Below, one piece after another: positions 41,345 to 49,852 of a stretch of 64,000 nt of DNA (position 1 is the first letter of the stretch; every line of letters begins with the position of its first letter). Location of the stretch: positions 1 to 64,000 of the forward strand of contig JAYFPO010000020.1 in NCBI GenBank assembly GCA_034927685.1. The letters are read 5' to 3'. The notes under the pieces were generated by a model. It worked only from the letters and a program-made list of their open reading frames with translations. It searched no databases and had not been told where the DNA came from. Source of the stretch: RGIG3159 sp034927685 (lineage in GTDB: Bacteria; Bacillota; Clostridia; Oscillospirales; Oscillospiraceae). Both the position numbers and the translations under genes were made by a program.

Positions 41345-42692
41345 ACGTATCCCTCAGATCGTTCAGCATCTGCTGGCCTTCTGCAACCATCAGCTCTGCA
41401 ACCCCTGCCTTGAAATTGGAGCTTCTTGCCTCATAGCCGCCCTCTTCATAGGCGTCGCGCATGGGGAAATAGCCCTCGTCGCCATTTGTGTTGCAGGTGG
41501 GAAGAACCAGATCCCAGCCGGCCGTTTCTTTCAGCGCCCTGCCGATTCCGGTAAAGGGCTCGCCGGGGATCCCCGCCATGGCCACAGGGCCGATGCCGAT
41601 GCCGGTCAACTCCATCGAAAATGCGTCCGGGCCGTGCTCCAGCCGCAGCATCCGGGCAGCCTCCGCAACCACGGTCGTCAGCATCATGCCGGTGTACGGG
41701 ATCTTGGCATCCTTCCCGGCCTCGTGAAGCTCGTTCAGGCGGCGCGCTTCGGGAAGGTCCGCGGGATTTGGCATATTCGAAGGAACCTGGATGGTTCTTT
41801 GCAGGCAGCGCAGCGTATCCACGTCGACATACTGCACTTTGTCAAAGGCCTGCAAAGTGGCAGCGGCGACCACTCTGCCCATATGGCGTGCGTGGCCATA
41901 CCCCCGGGATACGTCGTCGAAGTCCATGAACATGTCGTTGAGATCGCCGCCCTTGGGATGGACATTGACATGGTTTACATCGCCTTCCGCTCCGTTGAAG
42001 AAGATACACCTGCTGTGATCCAGTGTCTTTTCCACCGTTCTGCGCAGGAATCCGGGCCAGTCGGCTGAGATCTTATTGCCGCCGACGGTATCCGGGTGGT
42101 CGCCAAAGTTAACAAGGATCAGGTGTTCGCCGCCCTCCTGATCGAAGCGCAGAACATTGACGCGCTTGTCCACCTCCCCGAGGGGTGCGGCGATGTCGGG
42201 GTTCCTGACGCCGGGGTTGGTTTTGACGCTGCCGTCCTTCATGCGAAAGCGGCGGATGAACGCAATGTTCGGCGCGTCTCCAATCCCCCACCCCATTCTG
42301 GCCGGCTTCAGGTCACTGAGCGCAAACTGCGCAACATCCGCCATTTTCCGGCGGACAAACTGACTGTATTCCTGCTCCAACGAATCCTGCGGCGGCTGTC
42401 TCAGAAAGGGAGCCGTGTGGGTATGGGTTGCGGAGAGATAGATGGCTTCCTTGGGCAATCCGGTAACCTCGGATACATGCTTGCGGCAGGCTGCGGACAG
42501 CTCCTGTTGGATGCCGCAGTGGTCAATGCTCAAAAGCACAGCCTTCGTATCACCGCAGGCCAGCGCCAAGGCATTGAGTTCCAGATCATCCAGAACGCCT
42601 TCCGCGAAACGCGGCTTGTAATATCCCGCGATCCCGATCCCCATCATGGGCGTGATCGTTACCCGGCTGAAGCCGGCTCTCAGTGTATTCAT
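41331..42692 (-). CDS. neutral ceramidase-like amidase
   Basis: A 453-residue protein covering the catalytic part of the neutral/alkaline ceramidase family: SATHTHTAPF and GDHPDTVGGN hold zinc ligands, and NGAEGDVNHVN matches the nucleophile loop region. No signal peptide and no C-terminal domain, so it is probably cytosolic. True ceramidases cleave N-acyl-sphingosine; small bacterial members in sugar operons probably act on another N-acyl compound, an inference that fits its place beside NagA. ATG 42692 follows a strong AAGGAGGTG; a GTG at 42707 would extend it by five residues. Confidence 0.78.
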   Translation of the reverse strand: MNTLRAGFSRVTITPMMGIGIAGYYKPRFAEGVLDDLELNALALACGDTKAVLLSIDHCGIQQELSAACRKHVSEVTGLPKEAIYLSATHTHTAPFLRQPPQDSLEQEYSQFVRRKMADVAQFALSDLKPARMGWGIGDAPNIAFIRRFRMKDGSVKTNPGVRNPDIAAPLGEVDKRVNVLRFDQEGGEHLILVNFGDHPDTVGGNKISADWPGFLRRTVEKTLDHSRCIFFNGAEGDVNHVNVHPKGGDLNDMFMDFDDVSRGYGHARHMGRVVAAATLQAFDKVQYVDVDTLRCLQRTIQVPSNMPNPADLPEARRLNELHEAGKDAKIPYTGMMLTTVVAEAARMLRLEHGPDAFSMELTGIGIGPVAMAGIPGEPFTGIGRALKETAGWDLVLPTCNTNGDEGYFPMRDAYEEGGYEARSSNFKAGVAELMVAEGQQMLNDLRDTYVSN

Positions 42693-42703
42693 AGGCACCT
42701 CCT

Positions 42704-43639
42704 TCACCGCTGGAAGCGGTAAGACGCTGCGCCGGTATTTTCATCATAGTGTTCCATGACAAAGCGGAACCCGCCGTGCGCCGCCAGAACCGACATCACA
42801 ACCTGCGTGGTCTCACGGTACCATTGGGAAACCGCACGGCCTGTTTCTTTCAGGTACTTCACCGCCGGGCAATACTTGATATGAACAGTCATCTGCTCCC
42901 CATCCCTCTGAATTTCCAGCGCATCCTCCGCTTTTTCCGAACGATAGGTGTCACGGATTTTTTCTTCCACGGCGTCGAGCCCTTTTTCTTCCATCGCTTT
43001 GAGGACCGGCGCATAGCCGTTTCGTGTGTAACGGGTCAGATATGCCTGAACAGCCTCCGGGCCGTGCCGCGTCCCCAGGTATTCAATGCCCATATTCATG
43101 CTGCTGTGGAAATCGCGGTGGAAGTACTCGTTCTGTGCCGCGCGGACATCCATGATCTCGGTATTCTCGTCGATGATGACCCGCCCGTCAAAAATTTTGG
43201 GATCGTAGATCAGGGCGGAGCAGGCCGCGTGATCGATCCCGTTGAAATTATAGATATAGTTCAGGCCGACTTTTTCGACAGCTGAGCGATAGGAATCACA
43301 GTGCAGGCAGTAATCGTGGTAAGGCGTAATTCCGATCTCGTTCTTCAGCTTCAGGAGCCGGCCCTTGGACGGGCATTCATGCATCACGTTCATATACCAG
43401 CCGGCTTTTTCGTTCAGATACAGGGTAAAATCGGCCGCTTCTTCGTTGAGGGTCCCCTTCCAGTAGGACCAGCAGCCGCGGATTCCTTCTTTTTTCACAA
43501 AGTTGATTAAGGGAATGCCGTCTCCGGTTGGCTTAAACAGAAAATCCCAGAGCCGGTTCACTTCCTCCCGGCCGTAGGTTTCTTCCAGATAAGTAAAGAG
43601 TTCGCTATATGCAGGGATAAACTCGGTACAAGAAATCAT
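42704..43639 (-). CDS. uncharacterised 311-residue protein, paralogue A
   Basis: A 311-residue cytosolic protein sharing length and end-to-end similarity with the next gene upstream. Shared landmarks: MISCTEFIPAYSELFT at the start, HECPSKGRLL (near 90), DYCLHCDSYR (near 112), a DHAACSALIYDPK block (near 140), EYFHRDFHSSMNMGIE, and a C-terminal YCPAVKYLKETGR. At least five cysteines are conserved between the two copies, suggesting a metal or thiol site. The last 70 residues loosely resemble the L-2-amino-thiazoline-4-carboxylate hydrolase family, but I do not assign it. It lies between its paralogue and the ceramidase-like gene in the operon. Confidence 0.72.
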   Translation of the reverse strand: MISCTEFIPAYSELFTYLEETYGREEVNRLWDFLFKPTGDGIPLINFVKKEGIRGCWSYWKGTLNEEAADFTLYLNEKAGWYMNVMHECPSKGRLLKLKNEIGITPYHDYCLHCDSYRSAVEKVGLNYIYNFNGIDHAACSALIYDPKIFDGRVIIDENTEIMDVRAAQNEYFHRDFHSSMNMGIEYLGTRHGPEAVQAYLTRYTRNGYAPVLKAMEEKGLDAVEEKIRDTYRSEKAEDALEIQRDGEQMTVHIKYCPAVKYLKETGRAVSQWYRETTQVVMSVLAAHGGFRFVMEHYDENTGAASYRFQR

Positions 43640-43658
43640 TGCTTTGTGCCTCCGTTTT

Positions 43659-44594
43659 TTATCGAATGAAGGAGTAGGCTGCCGCGCCGGTTTCCGGGTC
43701 GTAGCGTTCCATGGTAAACGTGAGGCCGGCCTGTTCGGCCAGCGTCTGCATCACGACCTCCGTCGAATCGCGGAACCAGGCAGAGACGTCACGCCCTGTT
43801 TCCCGCAGGTGCTTCACCGCAGGGCAATAGGCAATCTGAACAGACAACTGCTTGCCATCGTTCTCCACGGTCATGGCATCCTCTGCTTTTTCCAAGCGAT
43901 AGGTATCACGGATCTTCGCTTCAATGGCGCCCAGCGCGTCGGTCTCCATCTCCCGGAATACGGGTTTATAGACATGTTTGGTGTACATGGTCAGGTATTC
44001 CCGCAAGGCTTCCTCCCCATGTTGCACGGCAACGAAATCGATTCCCATATTCATACTGCTGTGGAAATCAGGGTGGAAATATTTGCTGTCCTTGGTAGCG
44101 CACTCCATCATTACCGTATCCTGATCCAGAACCATCATACCCTTGAATACCTTGGGATCATAGAGAATGCTGGAGCAGCTGGCTTTGTCCACATGAATGT
44201 GGTCGCGGATCCATCGCAGCCCCACTTGATCCAAAGCGGCGCGGTAGTAATCGCAGTGGCCGCAATAGTCGTAGTACGGAACCAGGCCAATTTCTTTTTG
44301 CAGCTCCAGAAGTCGCCCCTTGGAGGGACAGTAGTGCATGTCGCTGCTCATCCAGCCGGCTTTTTCATTGAAATAGCGGGTACAGTCCGCCGCTTCTTCC
44401 TGCAGGGTGCCGCTCCAATAGTCCCAGCAGCCACGCAGGCCGTCTTTTTTGGCAAAGTTGATGAGAGGAATGCCCTTGCCGGTGGGCGCAAACAGATAGG
44501 TCCAAAACCGCTCTACTTCAGGACGTCCGTATGTCTCATCCAAAAATGTAAACAGTTCGCTGTAAGCAGGGATAAACTCGGTACAGGAAATCAT
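43659..44594 (-). CDS. uncharacterised 311-residue protein, paralogue B
   Basis: Same length and architecture as the adjacent paralogue A. Landmarks are MISCTEFIPAYSELFT, MHYCPSKGRLLEL, DYCGHCDYYRAAL, KASCSSILYDPK, FHPDFHSSMNMGID and AYCPAVKHLRETGR. Divergence between the copies is spread along the protein, so the duplication is not recent and the two probably have distinct substrates or form a heteromer. A GAGGAGG site precedes the ATG. It is co-transcribed with the amidohydrolase upstream. Family function unknown to me. Confidence 0.72.
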   Translation of the reverse strand: MISCTEFIPAYSELFTFLDETYGRPEVERFWTYLFAPTGKGIPLINFAKKDGLRGCWDYWSGTLQEEAADCTRYFNEKAGWMSSDMHYCPSKGRLLELQKEIGLVPYYDYCGHCDYYRAALDQVGLRWIRDHIHVDKASCSSILYDPKVFKGMMVLDQDTVMMECATKDSKYFHPDFHSSMNMGIDFVAVQHGEEALREYLTMYTKHVYKPVFREMETDALGAIEAKIRDTYRLEKAEDAMTVENDGKQLSVQIAYCPAVKHLRETGRDVSAWFRDSTEVVMQTLAEQAGLTFTMERYDPETGAAAYSFIR

Positions 44595-44629
44595 AATGAA
44601 TCCTCCTCACTCAATCCGAACACAGTGCA

Positions 44630-45439
44630 TTACAACCTGTGCCGAAGTCGGGGAAACAGCCGCAGTGCATTGCCTTGTAATATTTTGTACTTGTCCTCCT
44701 CCGCTATGTCCGCTTCTTCCACGCGCAGACGCTGGCAGGGGCTGAAATAATTGCTGGAATCCGTACCGAATAAAATCCGGTCGGCGCCCATCTGGCCAAC
44801 CGCATATTCCAGCAGGTTGGACAGCAGGGACTGGATGCTGGACGTGTCGGTAAACAGATTGCCGGCGCCATTTTGCATGATTGCCCGGATGTGATGGGCG
44901 GAATCTCCGTCAGACCCGCACCCGAGATGGGCGGCGATGACCGGGATCTCCGGGTAACGATCCGCGAAAAAGCCATAGGTTTCGGGCATGCAGCACGGGG
45001 CGCCGCTGTGCCCCAGCAGCGGAACATGAAGTTTGGCGGCGAACGCAAATAACGGATCGCCATATGCTTTGAGGTCATATTCATGTTCTTCCGGATGAAT
45101 TTTCACCCCCAATACCTTGGGATGCTGCAGCATTTCTTCGGCCTGCAAAAATGTCTCCGGCTGGTGGGGATCGACGGTTGCCCATACATAAACGCCTTCC
45201 AGCGCTTCGGCCGCAGCCAGAATCTGGTTGTTTCCCTCCACGGTATAACCGGAGCCTCTCGGCATGATCGCATAGCGGCTGGAATTGATACTGACCGCAA
45301 TTTTGGATAACGCCATGGTGCGGATTAAATACTCCTCTGTGCCATTCTGGATGCGATCCCCGGTCACGGGGCTGTGGACCGGGCCAAAATGACTGTGCAC
45401 ATCAATGGCGGACAGGGCTTTAATTTCTTCGTGCGTCAT
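44630..45439 (-). CDS. amidohydrolase-2 family metal-dependent hydrolase
   Basis: A 269-residue TIM-barrel enzyme with the amidohydrolase-2 pattern: IDVHSHFGP (metal His pair, near residue 14), VKIHPEEHE (His), LLGHSG (His), AHLGCG and FGTDSSNY (catalytic Asp near residue 226). Members hydrolyse lactones or decarboxylate small acids and never need a sugar phosphate. In this operon a lactonase or deacylase step is a reasonable inference. The gene is separated from YhcH by a 20-bp palindrome. Confidence 0.82.
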   Translation of the reverse strand: MTHEEIKALSAIDVHSHFGPVHSPVTGDRIQNGTEEYLIRTMALSKIAVSINSSRYAIMPRGSGYTVEGNNQILAAAEALEGVYVWATVDPHQPETFLQAEEMLQHPKVLGVKIHPEEHEYDLKAYGDPLFAFAAKLHVPLLGHSGAPCCMPETYGFFADRYPEIPVIAAHLGCGSDGDSAHHIRAIMQNGAGNLFTDTSSIQSLLSNLLEYAVGQMGADRILFGTDSSNYFSPCQRLRVEEADIAEEDKYKILQGNALRLFPRLRHRL

Positions 45440-45467
45440 ATGCGCCTCCCAAGGCAGCGATATCGTG

Positions 45468-45487
45468 CCGCTGTTCCGGAACAGCGG
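45468..45487. repeat. perfect 20-bp palindrome between two operon genes
   Basis: CCGCTGTTCC followed directly by GGAACAGCGG. In the mRNA it would give an 8-bp stem with a CCGG loop between yhcH-like and amidohydrolase coding regions. No T-run follows, so a processing, stability or attenuation role is more likely than termination. Confidence 0.7.
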
Positions 45488-45492
45488 GTCGC

Positions 45493-45957
45493 TTACCTGG
45501 CGATTCTGACCTTGCCAATGACTTTTTTGACCGGGCGCACTTGACCCGCGCAGCAGGCGGGGGCATGCGCATCCTGCGGGAACAGCACAACAAAGCTGCC
45601 GGCATCCAAACGGACCAATGTGGCATCCGGCTCATAATCTGCCAGAAGCGCATCGCTGGCAGGATCGTATTCCTTCGTGATCCGCTTCAATTGCCGAGTT
45701 GGTTTTACATAGATGATTTCGCTGCCCGCAACCATGTACATGACATCCAAATATTGCTGATGCGCTTCAAAGCTCGCGTTTTCCGGCGCGTGGGTTTCAT
45801 AGGCGCACGGCAGCAGAAACAGATCGCTTCCATCTAATTCAACACGGCCGCCGGGATAATGGTCCTTGGTATAGGTTTGCATGGCCTGTAAGGCCCGATA
45901 TACGTCGGGAAGCCAATCGCGGTATTGCTCCAGGTGGTCAATCGTATCCAAAATCAT
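45493..45957 (-). CDS. YhcH/YjgK/YiaL-family protein (NanQ/TabA-like)
   Basis: A 154-residue cupin-like beta-barrel protein. The conserved FEAHQQYLDVMY and FPQDAHAP motifs hold the metal or active-site His and Glu residues. NanQ of E. coli is an N-acetylneuraminate anomerase and TabA-type members act on other sugars. It sits between the NanA-like lyase and the amidohydrolase, where an anomerase preparing the open-chain substrate for an aldolase would be expected. Substrate is inferred, not shown. Confidence 0.85.
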   Translation of the reverse strand: MILDTIDHLEQYRDWLPDVYRALQAMQTYTKDHYPGGRVELDGSDLFLLPCAYETHAPENASFEAHQQYLDVMYMVAGSEIIYVKPTRQLKRITKEYDPASDALLADYEPDATLVRLDAGSFVVLFPQDAHAPACCAGQVRPVKKVIGKVRIAR

Positions 45958-46023
45958 GAAAATTGCTCCTCCAAATTCACGTGGAGCCTGCTTTCCAAAA
46001 GCAGGAGCTGGCTTCCTCGATGA

Positions 46024-46902
46024 TTACAGCTCACCGATTCGGATCATTTCCTGCCGAACCAGCTCCACATTTTCCGGCTTGATGGGTACGCAGATATCAG
46101 GGCAGCAGTTGCCGTCATAGCCCAGCATATTCATGGCTTCAGAGAAGCAGGGCCACAGATCACGCGCAGCGAAGTAATCGCGCAGATCCACAATATGATT
46201 CAGGCAAACAGCCGCGGTGTCGTAGTCGCCTTCTTCCATGGCGCGGAACATCTTGCCGGTGTTGGTGGGGGTAACGGGCAGCATCCCGTCCAGGCAGTTG
46301 TCGATGCCCCACCTGTAGGCCACATCGAAGGTATCCAGGCCCGAATAAACCAGGATGAAATCCTTGGGAACATCGGGATTCAGCTTCAATTTTCGGAACA
46401 TCTGCTGGTCCGCGGATTTGATGCCGACGAGATTGGGAACCTCGCGGAGCAGTTCCAGCACCATATCGTAGGTAATCTTGGACTGTGTAACGCTGGGAAG
46501 ATCGTAGAGCATGATGTTGTGCTTGGTGGCTGCGGCCACACCCCTGAAATAGTGCATCATCTGGGGGCGGTTTGCGGCGGAGTAATAGGGCGCGGTAAAT
46601 ACGAACGACGCAACATCCAGATTCTCCATCGCTGCGATACGCTCCGAAGCGCGGCCAATGGAGCAATCCATGGCGCCGACAAAGACCGGAACGCGGCCTG
46701 CGGCCGCATCGACTGCCACACGGGCTACTTCCGGGCAAACGCCGGAGCGCAGGAACGCCTGCTGCCCCATGGAGCCCATGCTCAGAAGGCCGACGGCGCC
46801 GGCGTGAATCATATCCTCAATCTGCTTGCGATAGCTGGCCTCGATCAGATTGCCGTTGGCGTCCAGGGGCGTGACCAGCGCGGGAATAAAACCTGCTTTC
46901 AT
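46024..46902 (-). CDS. DapA/NanA-family aldolase
   Basis: A 292-residue class I aldolase of the dihydrodipicolinate synthase / N-acetylneuraminate lyase family. Lys162 (GIKSAD) is the Schiff-base lysine and Tyr133 (LYDLPS) the catalytic tyrosine. The usual G-T/S-T-G-E carboxylate-binding loop reads GSMGQQ at 43-48, so substrate recognition differs from both DapA and canonical NanA. ATG 46902 follows GGAGG; a TTG start five codons upstream is less likely. With YhcH and an ABC importer next door, a pyruvate-releasing sialic-acid-like lyase is the best inference. Confidence 0.85.
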   Translation of the reverse strand: MKAGFIPALVTPLDANGNLIEASYRKQIEDMIHAGAVGLLSMGSMGQQAFLRSGVCPEVARVAVDAAAGRVPVFVGAMDCSIGRASERIAAMENLDVASFVFTAPYYSAANRPQMMHYFRGVAAATKHNIMLYDLPSVTQSKITYDMVLELLREVPNLVGIKSADQQMFRKLKLNPDVPKDFILVYSGLDTFDVAYRWGIDNCLDGMLPVTPTNTGKMFRAMEEGDYDTAAVCLNHIVDLRDYFAARDLWPCFSEAMNMLGYDGNCCPDICVPIKPENVELVRQEMIRIGEL

Positions 46903-46946
46903 CTTGATAACCTCCAAATATATTTATCTATCAACTCGTGTTTCAA

Positions 46947-47957
46947 TTATCTGCTTGAATCGTACAGGTGGCAGGCCACGCAGTGGTCGCCATTCCCTGT
47001 AGGGCGCAGCTCCGGCTTTTGCGTTTTGCAAAGGCCCATGCATTTGCTGCAGCGCGGATGGAACGGACAGCCGGCGGGCGGGTTCATGGGAGAGGGGACA
47101 TCGCCGGACAGAATAATCCGATCCTTCTTTGCCCCATAGACCGGCACTGGAACAGCCGAAAGCAGCGCTTCCGTGTAAGGGTGAAGATGGTTGCAATACA
47201 GCTCGCCCGCGTCGGCCATTTCCACGATCTGTCCCAGATACATCACGGCGATCCGGTCGGACATAAATTGCACAACGCTTAAATCATGGGCGATGAACAG
47301 GAATGCCAGACTGTATTCCTTCTGCAGCTTGCGCATCAAATTCAAAATCTGGGCCTGAATGGAAACGTCGAGCGCGGAAACCGGCTCGTCACAGACAATG
47401 AGCTTTGGCTTGAGCGCAAGCGCCTTGGCAATGCAGATTCGCTGCCGCTGGCCGCCTGAAAACTCATGGGGATAGCGGTACATATACTCCGGCTGCAGGT
47501 TGACGACCCTGAGGGAATCCGCTATGATTTCCTTCCGTTTTTCCTTATTACCGCCGCCGATGCCATGGATGCGCATGGGCTCGTCGAAGGCTTCCAGAAT
47601 GTTGTGGGTGGGGTTCAGAGAAGCGTAGGGATCCTGAAAGACGATCTGCAGCTTCTGCCGCAGCGCAAAGCTCTCCTTCCGGTCCAGCCGCAGAAGATCC
47701 TTCATCTCACCGTCATCATGAAAGAGCATTTTCCCGCTGGAAGGGTTGTAGAGGCGGACGATACATTTTCCCAGCGTGGTTTTTCCGCACCCGGATTCCC
47801 CGACGACGCCAAAGGTTTCCCCGTGCTTAATATAGAAGGAGACGTCGTTGACGGCCTTGACGCTGGGCTGCGCATGATCAAACAAGCGACGGCTGGGTTC
47901 AAATTCTTTGCTCAGGTGTTCCACCACAAGCAGCTTATCCTGAAGATTTTGTTCCAT
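46947..47957 (-). CDS. Opp/Dpp-type ABC transporter ATPase (OppF-like)
   Basis: A 336-residue ATPase with GESGCGKTTLGK (Walker A), SGGQRQRICIAKAL (signature), LIVCDEPVSALD (Walker B) and the C-terminal oligopeptide/dipeptide extension with four cysteines (CPFHPRCSKCMGLC). It pairs with the OppD-like ATPase to power import. ATG 47957 follows AGGAGG and abuts the oppD-like stop, so the two are coupled. Last gene of the transporter block, upstream of the aldolase. Confidence 0.93.
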   Translation of the reverse strand: MEQNLQDKLLVVEHLSKEFEPSRRLFDHAQPSVKAVNDVSFYIKHGETFGVVGESGCGKTTLGKCIVRLYNPSSGKMLFHDDGEMKDLLRLDRKESFALRQKLQIVFQDPYASLNPTHNILEAFDEPMRIHGIGGGNKEKRKEIIADSLRVVNLQPEYMYRYPHEFSGGQRQRICIAKALALKPKLIVCDEPVSALDVSIQAQILNLMRKLQKEYSLAFLFIAHDLSVVQFMSDRIAVMYLGQIVEMADAGELYCNHLHPYTEALLSAVPVPVYGAKKDRIILSGDVPSPMNPPAGCPFHPRCSKCMGLCKTQKPELRPTGNGDHCVACHLYDSSR

Positions 47958-47958
47958 C

Positions 47959-48966
47959 CTATTTCGCCTCCTCAAACAGCAGGCAGCGCACGCGATGCCC
48001 CTCTTCCAATACGGTGTCTACAGGGAAGCGCAATTTGCAGGCCTCCGTCGCAAATTCGCAGCGCTCTGCAAATTCACAGCCGGTAAACACGGTGGAGGCG
48101 TCCGGGGTGCTTCCTTCTATGGTTTGAAGTTCCTGGTCTTTATTCATGCCCAGGACCGGTACAGAACGCATCAGCGCCTTGGTGTAGGGATGCACCGGAT
48201 TGGTGAAAATCTGCTCCAGACTGCCGAATTCTACCACACGTCCCATGTACATGACGGCGACATCGTCCGCAATCTCTGCAACAATGCCCATATTGTGCGT
48301 GATGAGCAGAATCGAAGTGCCATGCTCCTGCTGCATTTTCCGCATCAGGTCCAGGATTTGTGCCTGAATTGTCACGTCAAGGGCCGTGGTTGGTTCATCG
48401 GCGATCAGAATAGTGGGGTTACAAATCATGGCGATTGCGATCATCACACGCTGCTTCATGCCGCCGGAAAACTCATGGGGATACTGGCCAAAGCGCTGTT
48501 CCGGGGTGGGAATCCCCAAATCCGCCAACAGTCGAATGATCCGCTCCCTGGCATCCGCTTTGCTGAGCTTTTCATGGCTGCGCAGGTTCTCCATGATCTG
48601 GCTGCCAATGGTATAAACCGGGTTCAGCGTGGACATGGGATCCTGAAAGATCATCGCAATATCTTTGCCGCGGATGGCGCGGATCTCTTTGCCGCTGCGC
48701 GGATAGGCGCTGAGCAGCTTGCCTTCGCCGTCCGGCTCCGGATAATAGGTGACGCTGCCGTTTTCCAGAATGCCGTTTTTGGGGAGCAGCTGCATGATGG
48801 ATTGGGCGGTTACCGATTTGCCGCAGCCGGACTCTCCCACGACGCAAAGGGTTTTGCCCCTGCGAAGCGAGAAGGTGACATCATTGACAGCATGGACTCT
48901 GCGCGGTCCGACTTTAAATGTAATTTTCAGATCTTTAACATCCAAAACGAAATCTTTTTCTTCCAT
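47959..48966 (-). CDS. Opp/Dpp-type ABC transporter ATPase (OppD-like)
   Basis: A 335-residue ATPase with GESGCGKSVTAQ (Walker A), SGGMKQRVMIA (signature), LIADEPTTALDVT (Walker B) and a Cys-containing C-terminal extension (FTGCEFAERCEF). ATG 48966 was chosen because it follows TAAGGGGGG and opens the ATPase domain; the longer frame lies over the oppC-like gene. Partner of the OppF-like ATPase. Confidence 0.93.
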   Translation of the reverse strand: MEEKDFVLDVKDLKITFKVGPRRVHAVNDVTFSLRRGKTLCVVGESGCGKSVTAQSIMQLLPKNGILENGSVTYYPEPDGEGKLLSAYPRSGKEIRAIRGKDIAMIFQDPMSTLNPVYTIGSQIMENLRSHEKLSKADARERIIRLLADLGIPTPEQRFGQYPHEFSGGMKQRVMIAIAMICNPTILIADEPTTALDVTIQAQILDLMRKMQQEHGTSILLITHNMGIVAEIADDVAVMYMGRVVEFGSLEQIFTNPVHPYTKALMRSVPVLGMNKDQELQTIEGSTPDASTVFTGCEFAERCEFATEACKLRFPVDTVLEEGHRVRCLLFEEAK

Positions 48967-48977
48967 GGTGTCCCCCC

Positions 48978-49838
48978 TTACTGCGCCGAGGGATCCAGCA
49001 CGTCCCGAAGGCCGTCGCCGAAGAAGTTGATGCTCAGCACAAACAGACAGATTGCAATGCCGGGCGCCACCCACAGCAGCGGCATCGTCTGGATAATATC
49101 CAGACGCTTGGCGGCATTGATGATGTTGCCCCAAGTGACTACGGTATCAGGAACGCCCATGCCAAGGAAGCTCAGGCTGGCCTCCGAAAGAATGTACTGC
49201 GCCACCTGCAGTGTGACGTTGACGATGACAGGACCCAGCGTGTTGGGCAGCAGATGATGGAACATGATGGAGGCAGAGCTGACGCCGTTGGCCCGGCAGC
49301 TCTCAATAAAGGGCTCCTGCTTCAGCGAGAACAATCGGCTGCGGACAATTCGCATCATGACCGGCCAGCCGGTAAAGATAAAGATCAGCAAAAGGTTTTT
49401 CGTGCTCTGCCCCAAAAGACCGACGCACAGCAAAATGAGCAGGTACTGGGGGAAGGACTGGAACAGCTCCGCTACGTAGACCAGCACGCGGTCTATGATG
49501 CCGCCGTAGAAGCCGGAGATGCAGCCAAGGATCGATCCCAGCAAGGTGGCGCCGAGGGCGCTGGCAACGCCGATGAAAATGGACATGCGTCCGCCATACA
49601 GCACGCGGGCCAGCAGATCCCGTCCCATCCGGTCTGTGCCGAGAAGATGTTCGCTTGAGCAGGGCAGGCCCTTTTGTGAAAGATCAATCAGATTGGGGCT
49701 GTAGGGTGTCAGCAGCGGTGCGCAAATACAAGACAGGACGATCACAAGCAGGATGACAACCCCGATCACTGCCATACGGTTGCCCATAAATTTCACCAAA
49801 TTTCGCTTGGCGAGGGAGGACCTTGTTCTCTTTTTCAC
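48978..49838 (-). CDS. Opp/Dpp-type ABC transporter permease (OppC-like)
   Basis: A 286-residue inner-membrane permease with about six helices. The N-terminal OppC motif (LVKFMGNRMAVIGVVIL), the HLLGTDRMGRDLLARVLYGGR segment (in parts) and the EAA loop (SCRANGVSSASIMFHHLLPN) are visible. It starts with GTG after GAGGAGG. It forms the channel with the OppB-like permease. OppC-type importers carry peptides, nickel complexes and in some bacteria sialic acid. Confidence 0.93.
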   Translation of the reverse strand: MKKRTRSSLAKRNLVKFMGNRMAVIGVVILLVIVLSCICAPLLTPYSPNLIDLSQKGLPCSSEHLLGTDRMGRDLLARVLYGGRMSIFIGVASALGATLLGSILGCISGFYGGIIDRVLVYVAELFQSFPQYLLILLCVGLLGQSTKNLLLIFIFTGWPVMMRIVRSRLFSLKQEPFIESCRANGVSSASIMFHHLLPNTLGPVIVNVTLQVAQYILSEASLSFLGMGVPDTVVTWGNIINAAKRLDIIQTMPLLWVAPGIAICLFVLSINFFGDGLRDVLDPSAQ

Positions 49839-49852
49839 ATCGTTTCCTCCTC

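Noticed and set aside
42693..42707. GTG start at 42707 for the ceramidase-like gene
   Set aside because: The strong AAGGAGGTG site is inside this extension and is correctly spaced for ATG 42692.
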